Shown piece by piece: positions 22,455 through 33,866 of a stretch of DNA of 64,000 nt. The notes under the pieces are model-generated. The model was not told the origin of the DNA, did not search any database, and saw only the letters and a list, made by a program, of their open reading frames with translations. How positions within the stretch are numbered: position 1 is the first letter of the stretch; every line of letters starts with the position of its first letter. The stretch comes from Diphasiastrum complanatum (lineage: Eukaryota > Streptophyta > Lycopodiopsida > Lycopodiales > Lycopodiaceae): NCBI GenBank assembly GCA_029204225.1, contig CM055096.1, positions 35,896,611 through 35,960,610 on the forward strand. The letters run 5' to 3'. Both the position numbers and the translations under genes were made by a program.

Positions 22455-23576
22455 TCCATCCGCCGCGACGGATGGAAACCTTTCGCTCCTAAGATTTGTT
22501 TTTTGAATTTTGTTTTTAACAATATTTTTAATTTCTTTTCTTAAAAAAATAAAAAAAATACATCAGAAAAAACTTTGAGAGGGATTGGTCCAATCCATCC
22601 CCTGAGGCTGATGGACTCGGAAATGGACAACTTCAATGTTTTATTTTTATAAACTCGATTTTTTTTAGAAATATTTTTAGGAATATAGTCTATTTTAGAA
22701 ACAAAAATTATTTTTTGAAAAAAAATTTTTGGTCGGGGTCCATCCGCCATGGCAGATGGACCTTGACATGTATTCAATTGGAAAAACATTGCTGAAATTT
22801 TTTGAGGGGGGGGAGGGGTCCGTTCGCCGTGGCGGATGAACCCTCTTAAAAAAAAAAATTCAAAAATTTTATTTTTTTTAGAAGTGTTCTTAAAAATAAA
22901 TTTTGTTAAAAAAATATTATTTTTTTAAAAACAAAAATTTTTGTCGGGTCTATTTGTGGATGGCTTCCTAAACAAACTAAACAATTATTTTTTTTTATAA
23001 AAAAAAAATGGAAGAAGCCATTCGCGCGCGTGGCGAATGGCTTTCTTAATAAAAAAAAAATTTCAATACAAAAAAAATAAAAGAAGCCATTTGCCGCGGC
23101 GGATGGATTCAGAAAAATAAAAAACAAAAAAAACTGAAAAAAAAATACTGTTTGTCTTTTTCAAAAAATTAAATGGGGGGGGCTTGGATTAGTGTCAATC
23201 TGACACATGTCATATGGTTAATATCATAAGTTATTATGAAAAATGACAGAATGAAAAAAATATAAACTAGATTTTCGTTTGCTTTCAAGATTCTCAAGTT
23301 TGCTATCAAGAAAATTTTTGAATTTCATTCATCCACGAATTTTTACCCTTTACAAAATGGTAAAAAGTTTCATTTCTAAATTTTTTGAAAAAAAAAACAA
23401 GATTTAAAAAAAAAAGATGGAGGAAGTCATTCGCAGCCAACGATGTTTTCTTACAAAAAACAGAAAAAATTGAGAAAGCCATCCGCCACGGTGGATGACT
23501 TCCTCTAAAATATTTTTTTTTTAGAATAAGCAAAAAAGAAAATGGAGGGAGCCATTCGCCGCAGCGGATGGCCTCC
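22455..23576. repeat. Array of GC-rich near-palindromes in poly(A)/poly(T) DNA
   Basis: At least seven 20-22 bp near-palindromes related to CCATCCGCCGCGGCGGATGG occur in about 1.1 kb of otherwise very AT-rich sequence. They lie at 22455-22476, 22739-22760, 22819-22840, 23015-23043, 23087-23106, 23478-23499 and 23551-23572. A more decayed copy lies at 23424-23445. Several are extended by flanking purine/pyrimidine arms (AGGAAG or GGAGG against CTTCC or CCTCC). Each could form a GC-rich stem if single-stranded. Spacing is irregular (about 65-380 bp). No ORF, LTR or known transposon end explains them. Confidence 0.75.
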
Positions 23577-23811
23577 TAAATAATGTTTTATTTTTTAAAA
23601 AAATAAAAAAAATGAAACAAGCCAATAATGGATGGACGGGTAAAGATACTTAAATAAAATAAAATAAAGATTAAAAATAGTTGCAACAAAATAATATTTA
23701 AAAATTTTACAACTAAAGTTGGGATGACTGCAATTTGGCCAGGCTTTCTATGTTGCTGACCAACCGACCTTAAGAGGAACCAAGTCAATTATTTTTTACA
23801 AGGGCTTGGAA

Positions 23812-24628
23812 GATTTTCATAGAGAACACGATGCAAGTTTGAATAAATCAAACTAATATCAGTGTCTTCAATCGGGATTGTTTCTTATCTATGTACTAAT
23901 AGAACAGCATTAGTTCTGATTGAATATGCATACGAAAATTGTATGCGAAAGTAAGAGACATCTTTAGACAATTTAGACAATAAGAAACTATTGATTAAAA
24001 AATAAATTTTTCTAACTCTGAATCTGAATCATCAATATACATCTCTTATTGTCTTATCTCGATGTTGTGTCTCTGATTGAGTGAGTTAGTACAACGAGTA
24101 GTGCACATGTATTTATATTGCTACAAGACAAGTCTTTTGGCCTTTGAATTTTGTAATAGTAGATCTAACCGCTTACGACGGTTGATATTTAAATAGACGT
24201 TTTGTTTTCAACGTCGAATAATTTTTGTTCGCAAATATTTCGTGACAGTCTATTTTTTCTTCTCAGCTTTGTGCTTCACGAATTATTCGCGACAATTGTC
24301 TCTTCGTGACATTTTTGTGTTTCGCGAATTGTTCGCGATAGATGATAGTTCTGAGCTTGAAGTAGAATCTAGAACATTTTGCAAATTGTTCGTAACAATT
24401 TCATGACACCTGAGATTTGAATAGGAAACAAGATTTTTTGTTTCTAAAATCTTTCGAAAATCTTTTTGAGAATCTTTCAGGCTTCAATAAGAAACAATTT
24501 TTAGAATCTTTCGAGTTGGTCATGAATAGAAATGTTTTGAGTTCGCGTTTGTTTCTTTCTCATTCTTTGTCAAATAAACTATGCGTTTTATTAGTAAAAT
24601 CAAGATCTGTTTGATCATTTGTTCTACA
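23812..24628 (-). repeat. 3' LTR of copia element H'
   Basis: On the minus strand the segment starts TGTAGAAC at 24628 right after a purine tract (GAGAGGGAGC). It runs left to about 23812. The left 70 bp are an inverted match to 24827-24893, the end of the H LTR, and the right 150 bp match directly 26786-26940. The interior has repeated TTCGCGA-type motifs (24277-24340). The exact left border is uncertain. Confidence 0.7.
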
Positions 24629-24629
24629 G

Positions 24630-24826
24630 CTCCCTCTCAAAGTGGGCAACTGGATTAACCCCAATCTTCTTCGCTGCTTCTCAAACAAAACTTTACTGAG
24701 TGGATTTGTAAAAATATTAGTTGTCATATCCTCTGTGGGTATGAAGATTGTCTTCAGTATCTTCTTCTTGACTAAGTCCCGAATAATATGATACTTGATA
24801 TCTATGTACTTCGTGTAGATAAAAAA
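24630..24826 (-). pseudogene. Copia RNase H C-terminus, element H'
   Basis: The minus frame reads KYIDIKYHIIRDLVKKKIL, TEDMTTNIFTNPLSK and LFEKQRRRLGLI, the C-terminal RNase H blocks of copia. Everything upstream is cut at 24826, where sequence of the opposite orientation starts. Only about 65 codons remain. Confidence 0.78.
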
Positions 24827-24915
24827 CAATCCCGATTGAAGACGCTGATATTAGTTTGATTTATTCAAATTTGCATCGTATTCTCTATGGAAGAATAATT
24901 ACTATTTTTTCTACA
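24827..24915 (+). repeat. 5' LTR end of copia element H
   Basis: The last 89 bp of an LTR end in CTACA directly before a primer-binding site. The first 67 bp are an inverted match (about 95%) to 23814-23882 in the LTR of H'. H and H' are thus one family joined head to head. Confidence 0.7.
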
Positions 24916-24916
24916 A

Positions 24917-24928
24917 TGGTATTAGAGC
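24917..24928 (+). other. Primer-binding site of element H
   Basis: TGGTATTAGAGC differs by one base from the canonical copia site TGGTATCAGAGC and lies one base after the LTR end. Confidence 0.78.
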
Positions 24929-25087
24929 ATACCGAATAAATCTAATACAATGGTGTTAGAATATACAGGTTCATATAGTGATATCAGAACAAATCAGAGT
25001 CGATACAGTGGCATCTTTGTACCCCTCTCAGCATTCTTCATACATCCATCAGCAAGTCGCTATCTGGAGGTTATTTAGAATTAGAAG

Positions 25088-26095
25088 ATGTCATCGATCA
25101 TCAATATTCAAGCTAAGATCACTACAATCTTGGATCCAGAAGGTTCAAACTATTTGATTTGGAAATTAAAGACTTCACTCTTGTTGAAAGGCGAAGGTCT
25201 ATGGCAATGGATAGAACCAATTGAGAAGAAGCCAGTAGCTACTCCTGGCAAAGAACTTTGAGAATGGAGTTTAAAAAATGACAAAGCTATAGCAATTATT
25301 GCATCTTCAGTGCATGACAATATAATGCTAGATCTTACATCAATTTCAAACACAAAGGATTTATGGGAAGAATTGCAAACCAAGAATGAGACTCAATCTC
25401 GTAATCAGATCATGTTCTTGGAAGACCAATTAACTTACCTACAGTGGGACGACAAAGACCTGAACACATTCGTGCGAAAGATTAAAGATTTGTTTATCTC
25501 CTTGCAAAATTTTGGTGCAGAAAATACAATTTCTAAGGAAAAGCAGCTTAGTTATTTTCTTCGAGCCCTACCTAGGTCGTTCCACACAACTCAAACCTTA
25601 TTGGCAAAAGATGCGACAATGACACTTCAAAAGGCAATAGACGGAGTTAAGGAGGAATTAGAAGCTCATGAACGCTATGACAATAATGGTGATTCTGAAA
25701 ATGCTCTATTTACTCAGAAGAATAATCTTTTAAGAAGTCTAAGTTTAAGAGGGAGTCATCTAAGAAGAATGAGTCTAAGACAAATGAACAACAATTTGGA
25801 AAACAATAGAAGAATTCTGGTGATAAGAAGATCTACAACAGATGCAGAAGATAAGGTCACACAAAAGAAAAGTGTTGGTTAAATCCAAAGATCAAATGCA
25901 TTCACTGTTATAAACAAGATCATGCAACAGTAGACTGTTATCAGAATTCTAGAAACAAAAAGGAGCAGAATTGAAGCGAACCTTCAGATTCAAACTATGT
26001 CGAAGACAAACCAGAATGCTCCAAAGTAGCAGAAGATAGGACAACAAGGAACTCAGCAGCTTATGCTAGTGCTGATCTATGTTGTTCATCTAATT
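25088..26095 (+). pseudogene. Copia gag, element H
   Basis: The ATG at 25088 opens MSSIINIQAKITTILD followed by SNYLIWKLKTSLLLKGEGLW, then a stop at 25259. The frame resumes in KNDKAIAIIASSVHDNIML, LWEELQTKNETQSRNQ, LNTFVRKIKDLFISL and LRALPRSFHTTQTLLAKDA. A frameshift near 25725 precedes a Lys/Asn-rich part. The knuckle region begins RCRRYGHTKEKCW, followed by a second CIHCYKQDHATVDC with good spacing. Protease does not follow. The sequence jumps to mid-integrase at about 26100. Confidence 0.85.
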
Positions 26096-26099
26096 CAAT

Positions 26100-26780
26100 T
26101 TGAGAACACAAGTTTGCACAGATCGTGGAAGTGAGTACATTTCCGATGAATTTAAGGCTTCTAATTTTGATCGAGGTATTATGCATACAAAGACTGCATC
26201 ATACACACCTCATCACAATGGAATAGCTAAACGAAGAAATCGTACACTGATGGAAGCTGCAAGGTGTATGATGGCTCATGAGAAGACCCCAAAACAGTTG
26301 TGGGTAGAAGCAGTGGCTACATCAAATTATCTTCAAAATCATATTCTGAAATCTCGAATATCGGATAAAACTCCTTATGAGATATGGTGGAAGTTGAAGC
26401 CAAATCTGGCACATGTTTGGACATTTGGATGCGTAGTGTATATGCACATACCAGATAAGCTAAGAAAGAAACTCGATGAAAAAACAGAACAAAATTTTCT
26501 AGTAGGATTCGAGTTACATTCGTCATATTATCGTGTATGTACCTGAAACTGGGAAGATAAAAGTTGTTCGAGATGTAAATTCGATGAGACAAAATACATA
26601 GCAGACAATGATCTAGTCGGCTATGAGATTCTCAAAAACTATTATGAGCTACTAATGATGATAGAAGAAAAAACAAGCAAAAAATGAAAGAGAGTTACCA
26701 GATTTAGAGGGATGTCAAGATCGAGTGCATGACAGACTCAAATCTCCAGTAGACGAGCTCGAATCAGAATCGAACTTAAA
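26100..26780 (+). pseudogene. Copia integrase core, element H
   Basis: The frame starts at the second catalytic Asp (VCTDRGSEYISDEFK). It continues TASYTPHHNGIAKRRNRTL, with Lys instead of the usual Glu before RRNRT, then LWVEAVATSNYLQN, FGCVVYMHIPDKLRKK and LDEKTEQNFLVGFE. After a frameshift at about 26545 it reads VYVPETGKIKVVRDV. Protease, the zinc site and the first Asp are missing, an internal deletion of roughly 1 kb relative to G. Coding signal fades by 26780. Confidence 0.82.
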
Positions 26781-26785
26781 ACCTT

Positions 26786-26940
26786 CAATAACAAATTGTT
26801 TCTAGAATCTTTTATGAATCTTTCGCGTTGGTCACGAATAGAAATATTTCGAGTTTGTGTTTGTTTCTTTCTCATCCTTTGTCAAGTAGACTGCGCACTT
26901 TGTTAGTAGAATCAAGATCTGTCTAATCATTTGTTCTACA
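26786..26940 (-). repeat. LTR fragment of the H family
   Basis: This is a direct match to 24488-24628, including TTGTTTCTTTCTCAT and ATCAAGATCTG, ending GTTCTACA. It is the 5' end of a minus-strand LTR, followed on the right by CTCCCTC (a purine tract on the minus strand). It lies against a Ty3/gypsy integrase with no RNase H between. Confidence 0.65.
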
Positions 26941-26954
26941 ATTCTCCCTCATGA

Positions 26955-28030
26955 GGCCACTCAAATCATTTCGCTTTCACATGAAGGCATGGGTGGAGGT
27001 CATTTTGCATCCGACATTACAATTCGCAAGATCCTGCAATCAGGATGCTGGTGGCCAATGATTCATAAGGATATGGAGGAATACTTGAGAAAATGCGATG
27101 TGTGCCAAAGGGCAAGGAGACCAACAAGATTGAATTATGACCTTTTGCATCCGGTCTTAGCCCAAGCACCATTTGAAAAGTGGGGATTGGATTACATTGG
27201 TCCAATACACCCTGCAGCAAGAAGTACCCAAGCTCGATACATAATCGTGGCCACCGACTATCTCACCAAGTGGGTCGGAGCCAAGGCAGTAAGAGTAGCT
27301 GATGCTAGGACCACTGCCAAGTTTCTCTATGAAAATATCATTGTACGCTTTGGATGCCTAGTGGAGATAGTTAGCGATTGTGGGAGCCATTTCATCAATG
27401 AGAGTATCAAGATCCTGTTGGAGGAATTCTTCGTGATCCATAGAACCAGTACGCCTTATTATCCTCGCGGTAATGGGCAACCGGAGTCATCCAATAAGAT
27501 CATGTGTAGCGTACATATGAAAACAGTTGAAGCTAGCAGATTGGATTGGGAACACAAGTTGCATGTTGCTCTGTGGGCATTCAAGACAGCATTTTAGGAA
27601 AGCACTGATCAAACGCCATTTCAATTGGTTTATGGTCAGGATGTTGTAATGTCAGTAGAATTTTTAGTCCCTTTATTAAGAATTGCCACAACGCAACACC
27701 TTGATGAATCCAGATCTCTACAATTACACCACGAAGATCTGCATAAACTCTGTGAAACACGCTTACTAGCATGCACTGGCAGCTGAAAAAGAAAGATGCA
27801 AAGCATGGCACGATTGCAAGTTACAAAAGAAAGATCTTCGATCCGGAGATCTAGTCCTGATGTATAAGACAAAGGCGATCAAGGGAAAATTAAAATTCAC
27901 AAGCGAAGGTCCTTATCGGATCAAAGAGATTCATAATCATGGAGCCGAGAATTTGGAGAAGCTATATGGGACGCCTTTCGACACACCCATCAATGGCAGC
28001 TAGTTGCACAAGTACTGGCCACCTCAGTGA
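26955..28030 (+). pseudogene. Ty3/gypsy integrase fragment
   Basis: The zinc-binding H2C2 domain reads SHEGMGGGHFASDIT...CDVCQRARRP. The core has WGLDYIGPI (first Asp), EIVSDCGSHFINE (second Asp) and NGQPESSNKIM (Glu). The DDE residues are visible in one 202-codon frame. A stop at 27596 precedes TPFQLVYGQDVV. Two frame changes later, TKAIKGKLKFTSEGPYRIKE and LYGTPFDTPINGS mark the integrase C-terminus. No chromodomain is apparent. RT and RNase H are missing upstream, so this is an isolated fragment. Confidence 0.87.
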
Positions 28031-28589
28031 GATAGATCCAAGTTGGTAGTGCAGGTTACGAAAAGTTCATCTGCAAGGCCATCACAACTAGATCTAGGAA
28101 GATCAAGACAGATCAAGCTAAATTCAGCCAGATATGACAAGATCATAGAAGATCCAACAAGATCCAAGAGGGATCTAGGTCCAGATAGCATCAAGACACC
28201 AATAAACTCCCAATTTGTAGATCAGAGACCTTGATCTCAGAATCCGTGGCAAAAGAAGGACAAAATTCACCAAAATTGATAGATCTGCTACCAAATATCT
28301 ATCACAACTTCTAGAAAGTTATCTATAGTCATATCTAACATGGATGTAACAGATTACCAGTCTGCAAAAGTTAAGAATCAGATAATCTCAAGACTCTCGT
28401 CCAAAAACACTCAAAAAGAACTTTTTTTTCATGATTTTTGGAGATTCCCTGTTAGATAGCTCTTGAAACTTGGACAGTCACTAGATCTGACCCAAATGCA
28501 TCTATGAAAATATATGCGAGAGTTACTAATGAAAAAAAATTCATTTTTTAGTGTGTGTGAGGGTTCCAAGGAGCAGAATCTTCAGAACT
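28031..28589. other. AGATC-rich non-coding segment
   Basis: No gene. Repeated AAGATC/AGATCC words at 28080-28180 suggest eroded simple repeats or the 3' untranslated part of the gypsy fragment. The right end abuts an F-family LTR. Confidence 0.4.
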
Positions 28590-29306
28590 TGAAGAAACAA
28601 AATGTTTCTATTACCAAAGCTTTGCTAGCTTTCAGCCCTCTGCCTGACGAAAATGTTTGCGAACATGAAAGTCAAAAGACACAAAGCGAAAATGTTCGCG
28701 AACACCCACGACAAGACACGACGTGAAAGATTCGTGAAAGAGAATCTTTCATGATACTATAGGAGAAAGTCAGACGATGAGAAAGTCAAACGACTCGAAA
28801 ATTGTCGCGACACTCTCCTCTGTCCTCATGCTCCAAAAAGGACCAACAAGTACCCAGAAGTATAGATATCTGATCTGATAGCATGACGTCAGCGGATACA
28901 CTTTAGGTCATGGCTAATCTGCCACTCTTGTAATTTTGTGATTAGCTGTAGATGCTTAGTTACTCTAATCTAGAAAGTTACGAGAGGCGACTATATACTT
29001 ATGGGATTATACTTGATCAAGACAGATACACATGAAATAGTCTCATGCTAGTAATCAAGAAGAGGAAAATACAGAATACATGTCCACCTGCGAACGAGAC
29101 AATTCTGAATAAGATTTGAAGATCCACATGTCCACTAGTACGCGAGACATTGATCGTGAGAGAACTATATTTCTCTCACGCCAACGCACTGCGTGCATTT
29201 GCATGTAGTGCTTGAAGAATCAGAGAAATCAATAGATGATTTCTTATCTTGTATGATCTCGAATGCAAATTAATCTGCTATTATTCGTAAAGAACTGACC
29301 AATTCA
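28590..29306 (+). repeat. F-family LTR, plus orientation (solo or truncated)
   Basis: The 717-bp block begins TGAAGAAACAAAA and ends CCAATTCA. It is an inverted match to 33867-34553 along its whole length, including ATTAATCTGCT near the end and GTCGCGACA near the start. No primer-binding site follows and no polypurine tract precedes it, so it stands as a solo LTR or a broken end. Confidence 0.72.
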
Positions 29307-31154
29307 ACACATTAAGATCATTCACTTTATAAGTCATTTTTGTTTGATCAGTAACCAATGAATTTGAACAAATCGAAAACGTCCATGGTTTCATCAAATT
29401 TTACGTAAACTGGGATTTTCAAATTCCATTCAATATGGTCCTAAACTGTGAAAATCGACCAAACATCAAATTGACAGTTTCACAGTTACATCTCATATTG
29501 GAAAGATTCTGAAACATTCAGCATGCAACTCACATGACATGCAATGATTTCAATATAAAAATCAATTTTTACGTAAATTGCCAAGAGACTGAGAAATTAG
29601 CCTTGGGATTTTCAAAATCAGTTCGAAATGGACCAACTGTGAAAATCGATTATGAAGATCGATTTATCAAGTTCACAGGCACTGTCACATATCAAAACTC
29701 GACATGCACTGACTTTTTCGAAAAAATGAATCCCCGAAATTAGCCTAGCCACTAGGAAATCTGCTTTTTGATCTAGAATTGCCAAAAATAGCTTCATGCA
29801 AGAAATCTTCTGATCAATCTACTTATTACTCATGCAACATGCATCCATGCATGCATCTAGGTCTATCCATACATTTTCATCAACAGACAAGCACTACATT
29901 GAGTTACAAGCATGCATGCATCAGAACATTTCGAAAATTTTGCAAATTTTTGTTCAAAAATTGCCAAACTTCCGACAGCCATAACTTTCTCTACAGGGCA
30001 CCAAATTGGTCGCTGTAAAGCACAATACGGAGGGAGAGTGCATCTACAAGGTACTTGCTACATCACCTTGCCACCTAGGCTTCACACATGAGATCAGTAA
30101 ATGCACAAAAAACAAGTAGGAGGGCGCACTTTTGGAGAGAGAAATCATCAAAAATTCAACTCTAGCCCAATAAGCCTTGGATCAGAGGTTACAGGCGCTC
30201 TACTAAGGTTCATTAGAGAGGCATAAAAGCTTCCAGCAAGCAATCATAAGCTCAGATTGCAAAAAATGCATTTTTGGCCTCCTTCAAGAAGCAAAACTTC
30301 AACATGATGGTGTCTAATGCTCACCTATCCAAATTGGATGCATGATGGCTCAAAACAGATGCAATCCATCATATTTTTAAGCTTGTAACAAGAACCAACA
30401 GGTTCAGCCCCCAATTGAGAGGTATTCATGCTCAAAAATCATCAAAAATACACTAATGTTTGGTGTTTTGAGCCCCCTAATGGTGTCTAATCCCTTCCAA
30501 AATTCATGAAAGCTCAGGGACAGCTCTATTACATCTTTGAAAACGTTCATACCAAGTCTTGGCTAAGAATTTTGAGATCTACCCCAAAATTAGTCCAAAA
30601 AACATAAAAAAAATCTTGGTTTTTGACCAATTTTGACCAAAATTTGTGGGAAAAATCCACAAATTCGTGCAATCAGATCCAAATACCTGTAAATCCATTG
30701 CATGCAAGCACTAAAAGTTCTGATTCTAGTAAAACATGGTTTCTATAGCCCATTTATGGTCCAAAAACCCCAATTCTTGGTCCAAAATCACTATCTAATC
30801 AACTTTTTGACTATTCCAACATCATGCAATCATTAGATCCAATCATTAATGACTGTAAAATAGCAATTACAAACTGGAAAACGTACTACACTAGTACCTA
30901 TGATCAATTTCAAGCAAAAAAACTACAATTCTAGGTGAAAAATCCACTAAAACCATCAAAAACCCTTTGATTTCCAACAAAAACTATGGAGAAACCCCAT
31001 AATTATGATCTTTAGGCTGAAAGTACACCAAATTCAGAGAAGCCACCTACTTGGAGATCAATTCCACCACCTGGAAGTAATATGCAAGGAGAAATCCACA
31101 AAAATTGAGAAAATATAAGAAGTAGCTCCACCTTCTGATTGATGCAAATCCATA
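29307..31154 (-). mobile_element. Non-coding interior of an LTR-PBS unit (LARD-like candidate)
   Basis: A primer-binding site and LTR lie to the right in minus orientation, so this 1.8 kb should be the element's interior. Neither strand shows gag or pol. Instead it has CCAAAA-rich sequence and an internal imperfect direct duplication (about 29395-29460 and 29565-29650, both with TTTTACGTAAA and CTGTGAAAATCGA). It could be a large non-autonomous retrotransposon derivative, or simply unrelated DNA beside a truncated LTR. Confidence 0.4.
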
Positions 31155-31166
31155 GCTCTGATAACA
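31155..31166 (-). other. Primer-binding site, variant
   Basis: The minus strand reads TGTTATCAGAGC, one mismatch from the canonical copia site. It sits one base from an LTR end (CCTTACA). Confidence 0.65.
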
Positions 31167-31167
31167 C

Positions 31168-32560
31168 TGTAAGGATCACCTTATGAAGATCTGACTAGAT
31201 CATGTTGCAAAACAACCAAAAGGACACCTGTGGAGCAAAACCACCCATCCAAACCTAAATCCCTCTTGGAGTTTCCTCCTAGACCTAGCCCCCAAGCCAT
31301 AGTGAAGAACCCAAGAGAGGGGAGGAGAAACTGGCTCAAGAAACTGAATTTCCAATAGGAGGATGGGCGAGTTTCCAATGAACATATTCTCCTCATGAGA
31401 GAGAGAATATTCTCCCTAGGATTTCCGTGCAACCTATAATGAGCTATTGACCTCCTATTCTTGCATTAAAACAGTCATTCACTATGCGTGTGCTCCTATG
31501 TCCAATTATAGGCCGGCCCTCATATGATTATTAATTACTTTACAAGCCAAGTTCGGAATGACGAGGCATAACCAATAACCATATACACCTGGAGTGACTG
31601 GCTATCCACGTCAGGATTTATTCCGATTCCCTTATATAGGGCATGGACGTAACAATTCCCAACCTGTCAGTGGGATGAAACAGTTACGTTCACTCAGTTA
31701 CATGCATTTACAAGCCATGTAACCAAACCTTGCTCAAGCACAGATTAACATTCTGGGACAAAGAGCAAGTCTACAAATCTGTCTACCAAACTATCCGAAG
31801 AAATCAGAGAACAATACAATAATAGGATTAAGCTACACAATGAGAAACAAGAATCAAGAAAGCTAACTCCCTAACAGCATTCTAGCAACCCAAGAATCAA
31901 GAAACACCCATTTCTTGATGCTTGGAATACCCAAGAACAATCAAGGACAGGATTGTTAGTGGATATGCAAGATCAGATCCACAATATCAGCCTATATAGT
32001 TTACTTGCATGCTGAAACTACAAAATCAAGAAGCAAGGAAGTTAATCCACATCTACAGTCCACATTGCAAGACAGTAAGCAAGAAATCTAATTAATCCAC
32101 ATTCACAACAAGAAATCAGAACATGTTGATAGGAATTTCACTCAAGAAGATAGCCATGAACAAGGAGATTCTCAATTGCCAAGAACTTGTGGAGGATCTT
32201 CTTTATCCAATCAAGAGAGATGACAATACAATAAAAGCTCTCTCACAAGAGAGGGAGCCCCTTAAATAAGCAAGAGGGCTACCCATGTGAAGCCTAAGTG
32301 GTAATTCTGCTAATTTAGAAATTACAAGTGGAAATAGCCCTTCCACTAATCAAAAGGTGGCTCACTCTAAATTATTTAAGGGGGTCTACACTTGTTTACA
32401 TTGCCTAGGACATTACTAGCTCCTACATGGTCGTTCCTTCTCTCTCGGCTCTCAACTTCTTCTGCTCACCTCATTCTGAGGCCTCCTCGGTCATGGGTGA
32501 GAGATACTCTGTGTCTTCAGCTTGGCTCAACATCTGAGGATTCTCTAGAATCTGCTAATA
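31168..32560 (-). repeat. Long LTR or LTR pair of the R family
   Basis: The block starts TGTAAGG at the primer-binding site. Its right 700 bp (about 31850-32560) match 36990-37771 in the same orientation at perhaps 70% identity (shared CTTAAATAAGCAAGAG, AAAAGGTGGCTCAC and CTACATGGTC). Two TATA-like motifs on the minus strand (CTATATAAGG near 31640 and TTATTTAAGG near 32270) raise the possibility that two LTRs are joined here. No coding sequence is supported inside it. Confidence 0.5.
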
Positions 32561-32729
32561 GTGGGGCCAGAGAATCCCAAGAAGGACTCCACAATCTAAC
32601 TAAGCAACGTGGACTAGATTCTGTCCTTGCAAAATGTTGAAACAACCAAAAAGTTGTTCAACAAATGCGTGGTCGCGTGAATGACGAGGTCCGTGATAGC
32701 CTCTATCAGTTATCCATTGTTAGTTTGGA
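32561..32729. other. Short unassigned spacer
   Basis: No coding or repeat signal is recognised between the R-family LTR and the coding remnant that follows. Confidence 0.3.
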
Positions 32730-33060
32730 TCAGAATTTCATGTGAAGTCTGGGTTACAAAAGGCTTTATCAGGGCTTTTGTCTAATATGATGAGAGATGG
32801 GCTGGCGATTACCGGACATAATGCCGACAATGACCTTGTACGTGGTACCCTAGTATAGGAAGTGGAAACGCTTCTTCGACGCATCCCAGGTGGCGTAAGC
32901 ATGAAGGGCGAGGCCCATGTTGATGTTAGAGCTGAAAAGCGCCAGGTAGAACCCCATTGCTTCAAGAAGTGGGCCAACAATCTGAAGCCCTAGTTTAATC
33001 AGGGCATCAGAAGGCAAGGGCCAAATCTGGGTGGCTGACGGTATCTCGCGCTGGATCATC
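32730..33060 (-). pseudogene. Unrecognised protein fragment
   Basis: A minus frame of 69 codons begins MIQREIPSATQIWPLPSD and continues LIKLGLQIVGPLLEA and FYLALFSSNINMGLALHAYA. A frame change then leads to TYKVIVGIMSGN. The mix of hydrophobic segments and regular codon use suggests real coding ancestry, probably retroelement gag or a captured host exon. No family is recognised and no neighbour clarifies it. Confidence 0.3.
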
Positions 33061-33866
33061 TACTTGGTTCTAGAGTCATCAGAAGGTGAGGAGGCAATGT
33101 TAGCAGTTATAGTTAAAGTTGGTTACAAAGAAAGAGTGAGAAAAAGTAAGAAAAAAATTTGAAAATGGTAAAAAGTAATGGGAACGAGAAAAATAGTGAG
33201 AAAACAAGAAGTGGATGGTAGTAACAGCGGTTCAGAATGCAGATCTGGGTTCAGAGTATGCAGATGATGGCTTGTATGAATTTTGGTTGCATTCGGAGAA
33301 CTTGGAAATTTTGGTCAGAACTTCGCTTGGAAAGGTGACAAATGACTCGAATTCAGCCCTTATATAGAAGAATTTAGAGTGCGTATTAGGTGAAATCCAC
33401 TTTCCCTTGTTCAGTTTCATCCAAATTTTGGTAGAGACCTTCTTTACAAAATTCTAAGACCTCAGAGAAGTCTACGAGAGTTCAGAAGGTGATTTGATTG
33501 CCCTGCGAAGGTTATGCGAGGGTTCAGACAATCTGTGAGGGTTCAATCCTCATAGGAAGTGAATGCTCGCACAACTTACTCCCGTGGTTGGATTTTCAAG
33601 ATTAGACCATGTAGACAAGCTAATTTCACTGATCTGATTCCATTTATGCCCCTTGTGAAAGTTGGTTTGATGATTTTGTTGCTCTGCGAGGGTTCTGATG
33701 CAAAATTGCTTTTTATTTTTGCAAGCGCGAAATGCGCGAAGGAATCCAGATGGAGTTCAGATATGATTGCTGGTCACTGCCAGTTGCATCATTCCTACAG
33801 TCGTCCTGGATGTAGACAGACACTGCTGTACTACGTTAACAAATTAAATGGAATTAAATGAACAAG
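33061..33866. other. Non-coding spacer
   Basis: No gene supported. It contains a purine-rich tract at 33120-33200 and repeated GCGAGGGTTC-like words at 33480-33700. Confidence 0.4.

Noticed and set aside
22455-23576. CRISPR-like array
   Set aside because: Palindromes are irregularly spaced, spacers are low-complexity AT DNA, no cas genes exist and the sequence is a plant nuclear genome.
28031-28500. AGATC-rich stretch as a satellite
   Set aside because: The AGATC words lack constant spacing and the region is too short to call a satellite.
31181-31432. Two overlapping minus-strand ORFs of 61-83 codons
   Set aside because: They lie inside an LTR-like block, lack domain features and are likely chance frames.
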